A model generated the notes under the pieces. It was not told the origin of the DNA and searched no databases. It was given only the letters and a program-made list of their open reading frames with translations. 64,000 nt of DNA, taken from assembly GCA_946807835.1 (NCBI GenBank), contig OX327694.1, positions 2,740,001 through 2,804,000 on the forward strand. Reading direction: 5' to 3'. The stretch's first letter is position 1, and every line of letters begins with the position of its first letter. This DNA is from Ailanthus altissimus. Lineage: Eukaryota > Streptophyta > Magnoliopsida > Sapindales > Simaroubaceae. Of the stretch, positions 10,913 through 21,329 are shown piece by piece. A program made the position numbers and the translations under genes.

Positions 10913-13088
10913 TGTTGACGTATTTTAGGGTGTATGCATGTAATTGTGTACATATTAAAAAAAAAATTAAACACAAGTATTCTATACACGAATTTGGCAG
11001 CGGAATTTATCATGTAATCAACATATGCACATGTACTTCAATTCTTAACAACTTAAAAATATAGAAAACATACTTTTGAAGACCTCCGATGAAGATTTCA
11101 AATCCGAATTTCTTTGCTCCAACTTTGAGCTCACCTTGAAGTGCAGTTTTGTTCAATTCTAGTTCACAACAATCCGGTGGGATTGTGAAGTTAGAATAGC
11201 AACAGTATAATCTCCAGCAACAAGGTTTGATTACTTGAAAGAAAAATAAGAAGAATTTCTTTTTCTTTTTCCTTTGATTTTTCTCACAAGTCTTTGTTCA
11301 ATGAAAAACTCTTTCAAAGCCAACTCTTCTTTTTTCTCTCAATCCTTGCATGAAAATTTGTTCACACACTTGTTAACACACATGAAACTCAACCATTTTT
11401 AGTGCTCTCAACACTTGACAAGTGCTCCATCAAAATTAGATTAAGTGGCCAATTACCAAAACAATATTTTGTGATCATTTTAATAGTCTAATAAAATTAA
11501 CTATTAATCACAATAAGGTACTTCACTTAATTTAATTTATGTTTCTCAAATTAGGTATGTCTTCCATTTAAGAATAAAATATCAAATAAATAAAATCATA
11601 TTTTATTTATTTAAATAATATTTATTTAATTATTCAAAAACTATTTGAATAATTAATATTTATCTTATTTGATTTTACTAACATAATTAATGGGTGAATT
11701 CATGGTAAAATAATTCATGGAATAAAATTGTGCAACTTGTTAACATCTAATTAGTTAATAACTCTTGTCAACTAATTAAATGATATAATTAACATTTAAG
11801 TTTAAACAAGTGCACAAGCCGAAAAACCCTAAAACATATTTTCGGTTTGTTGAAATTTCTAAGATAGGACTGTTCAATCCATTATGTTGCCCCAGTGCAC
11901 AATGAGTACACTTCATATTGTGAGACTCTCTAGGTCCACGCCCGAATTGTCATATAGAACTCCTCCATACATCCGTAAACAATGCCTCACACACACGTTA
12001 GGGATATTACAAAGCGAAGCGTTAAACCTACAAGTTGAGGTTATAACATATTCATATAATCCCTCCATCATTTATATCTAGGTAGAACAGAGATATAGAT
12101 CAACACCGTCAAATCTCTATATACTCAACCGAAAGCTTATCTTTAGAATTGTATTTCAATAAATAATATTCTCAAACACTTTTGTAATATTATTTATCCC
12201 TAGAGTTAAACTCTTTTCTCGAGAATTACTGCTTATAGCCATAAGACTTTCTGAAATGCAATCTATAGAGCATTAGAATATAATACTCACCCAAATGAGT
12301 TGATGGATCCTATATCTATGCACACCGAACTTCATGAGCATCGGACCATACCCAGCGATACCCAGTGATCAGACCATGAAAGGTTTCTGACATGTGTGGA
12401 ACCAAAGTATGGTGGATCACTCACAAGCCCACCGTGGCACTCAAGTCAAAGGACCACGAATACTACTCAACTCAAAAGACCCTCTATTGACGGCTTTATG
12501 GGATGTTTATTGAAGATCTTTGTGATTTTGTTCAGTATACAGTCCTTATTGAATACTTGTATCTCTATACGAGCTTCCACTAAACTCATGATTTGCTAAG
12601 ACTAATCATCTAGACCATCTAGATATAACACATACACCAATCTATATATTTATTAAGGTATTCACTGACAGACCAGCATCAGTGAAGATAGATCATGAAC
12701 ATAATATTTGAGAACATATTTGCATAATGACATTTTCTAACAATATTTTCAACTCTTTGAAACTACGTCATTACTAATATATTCTTAAGTCTTTATCCCA
12801 TTTCAGACAAGGCTCTAACTCTTTAAATATTGTTGACTCTTATAACCTGATAACTCTTATCAGTGTCAACTCTTAGCATTTATAACTCTGAGCGTTGCTA
12901 ATTCTTAGCGCTGATCTAAACTCATTTAGACCGGATCTAAACTCTTTCAGATCATACAATATCTAAAACGTTACAAGCATCTTATCATATATAAATATAA
13001 TTAGCGATTTAATGAAATAATAATACTAGTATAAATATTAAACAAATATTCATACATAATAAGATGGCACGTAAGCACAATCCTAACA
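10913..13088 (-). repeat. 5' LTR of the Copia remnant (about 2.2 kb)
   Basis: The minus strand begins TGTTAGGATTG at 13088 and ends CGTCAACA at 10913, next to the primer-binding site, so the TG...CA termini are visible. About 2.18 kb is long for a plant Copia LTR. No second copy exists in the window. The 3' boundary rests on the primer-binding site; the outer boundary rests only on the TGTTAGG terminus, since the matching target duplication was lost with the 3' end. Confidence 0.65.
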
Positions 13089-14200
13089 AAACAGACCAAA
13101 TTCTTCCCTAAAATTGTATTCTTAATGTCCTTAAATAGTGAAATTTCTCTGGTCCTCTAATTCAAAATACAAATAAAGCTATCATCGGAGTACATACCAA
13201 AAATCTGACCATAGACCGGAATGGCCTCGTAAAATCCATACTTAAAATAATTTTAAAAGTTAAGTTTACTATAAATAAATAAATAAGATCAAAATTTTGA
13301 ATACAAAAAATTATTAGTATCAGAAACGCATGCGTAAATCCATATATGTTATAACACTCAACTCCGCTTTTCACAAATTCTTTTTTTTTATTTTGTTCAA
13401 CTTTTAGAATATAGCCTTCTTGAGTGAGCCATGAAGTATGCTCAATGCAATGTTGCCCTACAAATAATTATTGGATTTATCAAAGTCGTCCATTAAACAT
13501 AGAATAAAATTTTGAATCCAAAGACATTCGTTGTGCAGGATCAAAATACAATAAACAAAATAAAATTAATTCAACTTGACTACATCCTTATCCTTTATTT
13601 GCGATAAGTTCAGGCCTTTATACAAATTATCAAGAAATGTGTACGTTAATCTTTTTCATCACAAAAGCATTTTTCTCACAACTAATTCCTCAATTTTCTC
13701 TTTAGTTATTGGGCAAGCAAGTAATCTCGCATCTCTAACCCGGTAATCAATATAAACTCCTTCTGATTGAATCTAATGTGCTTCTTGCCAATGAAAAACT
13801 ACATCTTCTCATATAAATTGGAGATATGCATCTCACGCAATACTAACTCATACACTAAAATACCAAAAAATATTATATTCTGCACATCTAAAACTGCCCC
13901 ATATAGGTTCACCTAAATAATTCCTTCTCATTATCCATCAGTTTTGACCTTATACAATTCAGATTCTATATCTTCAAATAAGTGGCCACCGATGCACACA
14001 GAAAAATACTCTTCAAAAGTCTATATTATTTATATATGTTAATTTTTTGTAAAAATAAATAAAAATAAAATAAAATAATAATTATTAATAAATTACAAAC
14101 ATACATGTTATATTAAATTAACTAAGGAACTTACAATATTCTATAAAAAAACACTAACAAATAATATTAATCAATTATTAATTAAATAATCATATTAAAA
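13089..14200. other. Intergenic AT-rich DNA
   Basis: I see no gene or RNA gene. The last 150 bp (about 14045-14212) resembles, in direct orientation, 15735-15880 on the other side of the foldback element, but both are low-complexity A/T sequence. Confidence 0.4.
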
Positions 14201-14694
14201 TTATTTAATATAATTCAAAAAAATGACTATTAAACTTCCTTAATTTGACTTAATTATTTTAAATATCTTGTTAATTTTAAAAATATCTGAAAGACCCCAA
14301 CCGTTAATAATTACAATTTATTTTGACAAAATCTATTTTGAATAGTTAATGGTTACTATTTTACCCTTATTTCTTAATTTTTTTCCAAAAAAATAAGAAA
14401 AATAAATTTAAAAAAATATAAGAAAACATGCCACATCATCATCATGTTCATCTTCGTCAATTTTCTCACTACTATACAACTGATCACATCATTACCATTT
14501 TCATCTTCATCTTTTTTTTTCTTCATATTTTCAACAATTTCTTAATACTAATTGTGGAATTAAATTTTAGGCATGAATTCATTTAATTTATTTACATTCC
14601 AAAAACACCCAACACACCTAATTTTTAAGGCAAAAAGTAAAACCTATAATTTGTAAATTGTAATTACTTGTTCTCCTTCGCTAATCCTGTTCTT

Positions 14695-14850
14695 CTACAA
14701 AAATCCTGAACCGGCTCTTCCAGTTTTACTGGTTCATCTAATTTGTCGTTGTTATCAAGATCTGGTTTCTGCTAGTGATTAATTGAATCATCATCTAAAC
14801 ATGGGACCCGTTCTACTTCTTGTAATCTCTTAACTTTAAGCTGTAAAGAA
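14695..14850 (-). pseudogene. Captured coiled-coil exon fragment of a bromodomain/SANT protein
   Basis: After an AAACAG acceptor-like site the minus strand reads SLQLKVKRLQEVERV and later LDEPVKLEEPVQDF in one frame, interrupted by a TAG at 14774-14772. This resembles the helical region after the SANT domain of plant SANT-bromodomain proteins, where a SLQLKVK-type heptad segment is usual. The segment ends inside the left inverted-repeat arm. Confidence 0.5.
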
Positions 14851-15044
14851 CTGTTTAAAAAAACAAAACAAACAAACAAAATTTTCAGATCTAAAACAAC
14901 ACCAAAAATAAAACAAAATAAAAGAAATCGTAATAATAGACTGAATTTTTGAATGAAATAGACTGAATTTTTTAATCAAACAAAACAAAATTCCACGACC
15001 TCGAACGCCGCTAAATAAAAAGAGGTTGTGGAATTTCTGCTGGC

Positions 15045-15197
15045 ATCACGAGCGATGGTGAGGAGGCGAGGGAGAGAGGATTTCGTTTGGAGCTCCATGG
15101 CAATGGAATCCCAGTTCTTCAAGCCGTGTCGTTTCACTGCACACGTGAGCAACAACTCCTCCCAGCTTCCCCAAGTCTCTGCTTTCTCATCACTCAT
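15045..15197 (-). pseudogene. Captured SANT/Myb-like N-terminal exon fragment
   Basis: The minus strand from the ATG at 15197 reads about 50 residues: an acidic start, then TWGSWEELLLTCAVKRHGLK, NWDSIAMELQ and a SSLP segment. Trp spacing and the WEELLL-AV-RHG pattern match the N-terminal SANT/Myb-like domain of plant DNA-binding bromodomain proteins. Similarity ends before the third helix, and downstream codons are noise. The bromodomain is absent. It could be expressed as a short chimera, but it cannot supply the parental function. Confidence 0.6.
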
Positions 15198-15719
15198 GAT
15201 GATTGTTATTGTTTCAGGTTTTAACTTTATTTATATATATTTTGATTTTGATTCATCATCCCCCCATCTGACTTGTTTGTCAAAAATCCCAAGGAACTAA
15301 CTCTTTCCCATCTCAGGCCCTAATCGATTCACAGAAATTTTAGGATTTTTGAAAAAGACCGAGATTGGCAAGGGAGAACAAGTAATTACAATTTACAAAT
15401 TATAGGTTTTACTTTTTGCCTTAAAAAGATTTAGATGAAAAAAGTGATGATGTGATATGCTTAATAGAAGAGAGAAAAATTTGATGAAGACGTTGTGTGG
15501 TGTGTGTTTTTTATTTTCTTTTTTCTATTTTTTTGGAAATAAATTAAGAAATAAGGGTAAAATAGTAACTTTAACCTGTTCAAAATAGATTCTGTAAACG
15601 GTAATTATTAACGTAAGAGAGTCTTTCAAGTATTTTTTAAATTAAATGGATGTTTAAAGTAATTAAGTCAAATTAAAAGGATTTAATAATCTTTTTTATA
15701 ATTAATTAATAAATTTACT

Positions 15720-17175
15720 TTAAAATAAATCAAACAAAAAAATAAAATTATTATTACTAAATAATAAATATATATTATATTAAATTAATTAACAAATAAT
15801 ATTCCTTAAAAACTAACATACAATATTAATTAACTTATTAATTAAATAATCTAATTAAAATTAATTAATTAAATTCAAATTAATTTACTTTTAAAATAAA
15901 TCTAACATCATCTTCAAAAAATTTCTCTAATTATTAATTTTTGAAAACTTTCAAAAATTACTATGTGCACTACGAGCTCATCTCGGTTACCATTTCGAGG
16001 CCAAGATGCAACTCTAAGATAGCCATCCAAGATATATATATGGAGTGGTTATCTCAGGGGTGCATCTCAACCCAAGGGGTGCATCTCAACCCAAGATGCA
16101 ATGAGCCCAAATAGGGGCTGCCCGCCATTTAAGTCATTGTCTGGATATAGTAAAAAATCTCAAATAAGTCATTTTTGGTCAAATTTAATTTTTTTTAATC
16201 ATTTTAACTTATTTTTCACATTTAGTTCATTTATTTCTAACTCAAAATATAATTTTTAACTCATTTTTAACCAATATTAAAATTCTTCCAAAATTTAAAA
16301 ACTTATCAAAAATTGGTATTTTAGAGTTTGAAGTAGTAAATATGTTGTGTAAGATCTAATTTACACAATGATAACATTCAAATCTTTGATCCAACTGATT
16401 TTTTGTTAAGAGAATTTTGAATTGAGAGAATTCGAGTAGAGAGCATGTTTATTTTAAGAGTATAAGAGTTTGATTTTTACATTTTTGGCTATTAAAGAAT
16501 ATCAATTTTAAATATGGTTAAATAAATATTTTCATAAATTTGAAAGTCATTTCTGAAAATTTTCCTATAATTTAATACGCAATAATTTGAAGTGATGTGC
16601 ACGGTATAATTACTTAAAAAAGCATTCTAAATATTTGTGTACAAGCCTATATAACATATGTAAAAATTAATAGAATAATACTATATTTTATAAATATTAT
16701 TAATGTATTAAGTAATTATTAAATAGTAAAATAATATAATATGTTATTTTTAAAATTGTACTATTTTATTATTAATAATTACTTGATATATTAGTTTAAA
16801 ATATAATTTTAAAATAATATTTAAAAAGTATATCTTTTACTCAAATTATTAATATTATTATGTATTCATGTATAGGTTCCGTACATAAGCATCAAATTTT
16901 AAAAGTTCTAAATTCGAAACTTTTTTAAAATTATGTTTTAGCCCTTTTGATCATTTTGAATTACCACGAAAGAATATCATCCTCTTATAAAAAAGAATGC
17001 TTCAACATTTAAGTTAGTGTATATCCAATACAAGTGTGTAGTGTGTGGAGTGCTTTAAAAGAAGACTATGCTCTTTTATTTTTTCTATCAATTTTTATAT
17101 AATTTTTTTATAAATAGAGAATGAATAATCATGTTTTTCATAGTGTAATCATTATAGAGTTTTTTGAATTGTATG
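15720..17175. other. Intergenic AT-rich DNA with a short tandem repeat
   Basis: No gene is seen. At 16056-16099 the 19-mer GGGGTGCATCTCAACCCAA occurs twice in tandem, inside a less AT-rich patch (15975-16130) with several ATGCATCT-like words. The remainder is long A/T-rich sequence. Confidence 0.5.
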
Positions 17176-18810
17176 TGTTGGAAAATTGGTAATTCAACAA
17201 TCTTAGTTAGACAATAATTGAGATGAATACTAAATTGGAGAGTCACAAGAAGTCTAGAACATGTAGAACGCGTATGGAGAAGTCTAAGACATGTGGGACA
17301 CGAAGAGGGAAGCAAAACGGAACTCAAAAACGTGAAGAAAGCAAAAAAACATGGGATAAATGCTGCCAGGGCTGAGCGCTGCGGCACCCATGGTCGAGCA
17401 CTGATGTCTAATTTAATGACCTAGCGCAAGTGTACGTTTTTTGTATCAAGTAATATAAGACTAAGTCCAGATTATCGATCTCACATAGACTATTATTTCT
17501 ATTTTCTTCAATTGAATACTAAAATTATTCTACTTTACCCTTATCCAGACTAGCTTAAGGATGGAGTTTAACTAACTAAATTATTGCTATTGAACTGAAC
17601 CTAATTAAAATATTACAAATATTTAGAGATAGAATTCACTAAATTGATAAGTAATCTAGGGTATCGACGCATCCCCTAGTAGTTCACTGAACCCTTTAAC
17701 CCCTTAGTTATTTCCCTTGTTATCAATTGATTGGCTAGACACTGATTTCATCATAAGCTTCTGTTGACAATCAAATGATAATATCACACCCTAACAATTA
17801 CCTATATGTCTATGATAATCCGAATAAAATGCAACGCATTAAGATTAAGTCTAATCAAATCATACATGCCACCTAGGTATATGTCTATCCTAAATGGAAC
17901 TCACAGATGTTACCCTATGATCATGTATCAATCTACCATAGGCTAAACACATGATTCTTTTTGTCAAAGTTATCATGGTTCCTAAACAATCAAAATAGTG
18001 ATCAAGTATAATGAAAGCATTAAGCATAGATAGATTGAATCAATTAAGGGATAAAAGTTCATAACTAAGAGTTTAAAAGAATCAATTATATACTATGTTC
18101 AATAACGTCTAACCCTAGATAAAAAAAAATTAGCTCATGTTCAAAACAAGAATATCAACGCAAAAGTATAAAAATATAATGAACGAAATCATCTCTTAAA
18201 AGTAAAGAATAAAACAAAACAAGTGATGCCCTGAGTTGTTCTTTTTCCTCTTGTCTTGATTGCTCAAGAGTTGATTCCCTAATCTTCAATCTTCAATAAC
18301 TTCACCTTGATCTCTTGGCTTGAATGTGTGTTTATTGCTTGTGTTATTCTCCTTGCTAAGTCTGTTTATTTTATATAAACACTTGTAAACCCTTTAGTTG
18401 AGATTAAGCATTAAGAGAGACTCTAAGAGAGGGAAAGAACTGGGTAGACACTAAATGCTTGTGTGCGCTAGGGTGGAACCGTCGTTTGGGTGATCATTGT
18501 TCGTAGTAGAGTGAGGGTTCACTAAACATTACGTCCTTTTGAGGGTTCTTCAAATTGGGTTTTTCTTGTAAAATCTCTAAAGAGTTATAATAAGAGAAGT
18601 TAGGATCTTTGGATCCACCGTGAACGTAGACAATTGGCCGAACCACGTAAGATTGTATTGTGCTCTTTTGTTTTCTGCTTTGGATTCTTACTATTTTGTT
18701 TAATTAACAGGTTATTCTGCTGCGTAAGAAGATTAGGGTTCTAGGTTGAACTTAAAATTTTTCGCTTCAATATAACCTCGAGAAGAAGAATAACGTTTCC
18801 TCCCTCAACA
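17176..18810 (+). mobile_element. Solo LTR (family B), probably with a nested insertion
   Basis: It starts TGTTGG and ends CAACA, with 5-mers GTATG (17171-17175) and ATATG (18811-18815) outside that match in four of five bases. A TATA-like TTTATATAAAC at about 18369-18380 and the GGATCCACCGTGAACG tract at about 18610-18625 look like LTR promoter and R/U5. About 17405-18360 differs in texture, starting near TCTAATTTAATGACCTAGCG; I read it as a second repeat inserted into the LTR, but found no clean target duplication. No coding region is present. Confidence 0.5.
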
Positions 18811-18815
18811 ATATG

Positions 18816-19460
18816 TAATAATCTTTTTATGATAAGATGATACTCATCGCAATATGATCATTTTATCGTTATGTTATTATGTGATAAAATAATAATCTTG
18901 TATCAAATAAATGCTAAATTTAATAAAATTTATATATAATTAAAATTATAATTGAAAGAAGAGAATAAAGTATATTCATACTTTTTTACTTTTGTAGTTA
19001 ATTTTGTCATTTTACCTCCCTTTTGTCCTTCTTGAAATAGTTTGGCCTAGCTCCAATTTTTCTGTTCAGGCATTAGTCTCGAGCTGCTCAACTTCAATAG
19101 GTTTAATATTCGAGCTCAGTCTTGCTTAAAAAAAATTCCGAGACTCTCCTTTAAATAGAGTGAATTGTTAAATTTATTAATAATAAATCCAACAATTAAT
19201 ATTATTATGCATTCATGCGTAGGTTCTCTTCATAAGCATCGGTTTATTTTTATTTTTAATATTAATTTTTTTATAGTATATACAAAACACATAATTGCAC
19301 ACTTAGATGGAGGAAGAAATCAACCCTCGACCTAATGGTCGGGGATTGAAATTGAGGTGCTAGCTGAACGCTCTTATTCTTAATAGTAAATATTGTTGTG
19401 GCCTGTGGGTTGGCAATTCATTGTGCCTCAATAGCTAGTCTCAGAACAGAACTGACAACT
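18816..19460. other. Intergenic DNA upstream of the first EF-hand gene
   Basis: No gene is seen. From about 19460 onward the sequence is shared with 23040-23240 and belongs to the duplicated EF-hand promoter block. Confidence 0.5.
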
Positions 19461-19990
19461 CTATAGTTTTCTAGAGACGCGTGGAATCGAAGCAGTAATT
19501 TCAAATTCAGTCTTTGACTTTGCTAGTCAATTTCTATTGCTATTTGACTTTCTAGACCGCCCGACCCACTAGACACTGTTGGCCCATAGAATTTATGAGG
19601 TTGAAACTGAAACGTCATACAGATTACACTCACGCATGCAAAAGCCCACTGACAAATGTTTCCAACAGTGCTTTTTTTAGTTCCCCCTTTCTACAAACAG
19701 TTGAAAGATGACCGGTAATTCAACGGTCCTTTGATTTTATTAATGGTCAGCAACTTTGACAAAGCCAATTGTATTTGGTGTATCTGAGAATCTTCACATT
19801 TAGACCACTTCTTGAGTAATTCAAAAAAAAAAAAAACTATGCCAGTAAGAAACAAGAGGCTAAAAAGGAAATTAAGTTTTGAAATTGTCTTTCGTAAGTG
19901 TTAACTATAAATATGAGCACAACCCAACTCATGTTTCAACAAGATTAAAGTTCTTTTCTGCTTAGTCTTATACATCAAGACTTCCTTGAC
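19460..19990 (+). promoter_or_regulatory. Promoter block of EF-hand gene 1 (duplicated upstream of gene 2)
   Basis: 19750-19940 aligns with 23690-23880, sharing runs such as GTGTATCTGAGAATCTTC and AAGAAACAAGAGGCTAAAAA. The TATA box TATAAATA is at 19906-19913. 19480-19650 aligns with the region near 23060-23240. Several TTGACT words (about 19515, 19551) fit the W-box core bound by WRKY factors, suggesting but not proving stress control. Confidence 0.65.
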
Positions 19991-20011
19991 TTGATTAGCC
20001 TAAAAGCGAAA

Positions 20012-20431
20012 ATGAGTGTAGAAGTATTGGATGGGGCAACCATTGTTAGCTTTGTGGAAGATGAAGAAGCATTCAACGTGTCGATACGCGACCGTTTTGC
20101 CCATTTAGATACAGATCATGACGGTACCCTTTCCTATGCAGAGATGATGGAGGAGCTAAAGAGTCTGAGGGTGCTTGAGACCCACTTCGGCATCGATGAG
20201 AAACCAGACCCAGAAGAGCTTGCTAATTTCTACAACTCTCTGTTTGTGCAATTCGATCACGACTCAAATGGGATAGTTGATTTGGAGGAGTTCAAGGCTG
20301 AGACTAAGCAAATGATGCTTGCTATGGCCAATGGTCTCGGCTTCTTGCCTGTACAAATGGTCCTGGAAGAGGATAGCATCCTGAAAAAGGCTGTGGAGAA
20401 GGAGTCGTCAACCGCCAAAGTGGCTGCTTAA
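20012..20431 (+). CDS. EF-hand calcium-binding protein, tandem copy 1
   Basis: An intronless gene of 139 codons. The ATG at 20012 is chosen because it is the first residue conserved in the second copy (MSVEVLDGATIVSFVEDEEA). There are two EF-hand loops: DTDHDGTLSYAE (residues about 36-47) and DHDSNGIVDLEE (about 81-92), each with acidic residues at the coordinating positions and Gly at position 6. A hydrophobic C-terminal segment (MMLAMANGLGFLPVQMVLEE) follows, then a Lys/Ala-rich end. It should bind two calcium ions as a soluble sensor or buffer; partners are unknown. There is no signal peptide. The family is a plant-specific two-EF-hand group with no recognised name. Neighbours are its duplicate 3.5 kb downstream and a GRP pseudogene in between. 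Confidence 0.9.
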   Translation: MSVEVLDGATIVSFVEDEEAFNVSIRDRFAHLDTDHDGTLSYAEMMEELKSLRVLETHFGIDEKPDPEELANFYNSLFVQFDHDSNGIVDLEEFKAETKQMMLAMANGLGFLPVQMVLEEDSILKKAVEKESSTAKVAA

Positions 20432-20930
20432 ATTCTCTCACAGGGAAATAACCGTGTTTGATTCAACACACAAATAATTGTACTTTGGATGTTTTACGTA
20501 AACATTTTTCTTATTGTTTTTCAATGTTCTTTTTTTTTTCTTATATTAGTCTCATGCATATTTTGAAAAAAAATAAGATTTTTTTTTTGAATATTATAAC
20601 AATTTACTGATATTTACATTCAAAAGTTTATCGAGATATACAGTATTAATATTCTTAAAGGTACCGTCCACAAATCTAGATCAAACAAAAGTAAAATTTA
20701 TTCTATTAAAAATCAAATTTTTTTATCTCTATTCATGTATCAGAGCGAATTCAAATCTTGATACTCAAATTAAGAACAAGACTATCCACCACTCGATCAA
20801 AAAATAATAATAATAAGCGAAAAAATAAGACTTTTTCCGTCTCAGAATTAAATGTAATTTGTATTTCAATAAATTCTCTTTCATCCCGTTTTAAAAATGA
20901 AAAACAAAATGGTTGTTCTGACCTAATTAA
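20432..20930. other. 3' flank of EF-hand gene 1
   Basis: AT-rich 3' UTR and spacer with poly-T runs near 20530 and 20580. No gene is seen before the GRP pseudogene. Confidence 0.45.
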
Positions 20931-20934
20931 GGTT

Positions 20935-21320
20935 TTGTTTTTATTTGGATTTTTCTTCTTTTTTTCCCCTTATCAGCTTAGACGATCAGTCAAGCAAGTA
21001 ATTAAAGATGATGCTATTTTTTCTTTGATTTCATCTCATGCAGGCATGAAATATCATTCTCCTTTTGCAGATTTCCTTTCTTCAAAAACTACGCCCATGC
21101 TACTGAGGACTTTGATGCCCAGTTTGAAGACGATATTAAGAACTGATCTCCTTCACATGAACTTTGTACCTTACGAATTTTGAGACCTACGTTTGTGATG
21201 ACTGATGAACTAGCTTATTGTATGAATAAGGCCTATTTGTGCTTATGACAGTTAACAAATGCCATGTTTGAATCAAGCTTAGTTCACTTTTATTTGATTT
21301 GTGAGTTGCAGCACTTTTTT
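20935..21320 (+). pseudogene. Decayed second copy of the glycine-rich protein gene
   Basis: It aligns with the GRP gene at 4888-5545 from the end of the signal-peptide exon to the 3' UTR. About 20970-21005 matches the exon-1 end (TATCAGCTTAGACGATCAGT for TATCAGCTTCAGATGATCACT), but the splice donor CAAGTGAGTA has become CAAGCAAGTA. About 21040-21147 matches the end of exon 2: CCATGCTACTGAGGAC through ATTAAGAACTGA, encoding a DDIKN end as in the functional gene. The Gly-rich, Cys-rich middle is missing. The 3' UTR match (TTTGTGATGA..GTATGAATAAGG) continues to the GTGAGTTGCAG motif at about 21300. No ATG or signal peptide can be rebuilt by eye. Confidence 0.75.
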
Positions 21321-21329
21321 TCTTCTTCT

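Larger units (their letters stand above)
6400..13088 (-). mobile_element. Degenerate Ty1/Copia retrotransposon, 3' end missing
   Basis: On the minus strand the order is LTR (13088-10913), primer-binding site (10910-10899), a long repetitive leader (about 10890-9560), gag, protease, integrase and part of reverse transcriptase. The PR-IN-RT order identifies the Copia superfamily. Frameshifts and stops break every module. RNase H, the polypurine tract and the 3' LTR are absent: similarity stops about 40 residues after the YVDD box at about 6400-6410. The missing end suggests a deletion or a later rearrangement. Confidence 0.85.
14200..15720. mobile_element. Foldback (Pack-MULE-like) element carrying host exon fragments
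   Basis: The left arm (about 14205-14712) and right arm (about 15345-15715) are inverted copies. The innermost 50 or so bases, 14625-14675 against 15376-15427, are almost identical (TAATTTGTAAATTGTAATTA in both senses), and the outer parts match with more divergence. The left arm has an extra 100 or so bases near 14500-14610. Between the arms lies host-like coding sequence (SANT exon, coiled-coil exon) with no transposase. Long terminal inverted repeats around captured gene pieces are the hallmark of Pack-MULEs. Exact ends and a 9-bp target duplication could not be fixed in the A/T-rich flanks. Confidence 0.6.

Noticed and set aside
17088..17387. A 99-codon minus-strand frame with Leu/Ser/Cys-rich sequence
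   Set aside because: It overlaps the start of solo LTR family B and has no conserved motif, so it was not called a gene.
20758..21183. A 141-codon plus-strand open frame between the EF-hand genes
   Set aside because: Its last part overlaps the GRP pseudogene but in a frame that does not follow the GRP protein, and its first part is low-complexity Asn/Lys/Ser sequence.
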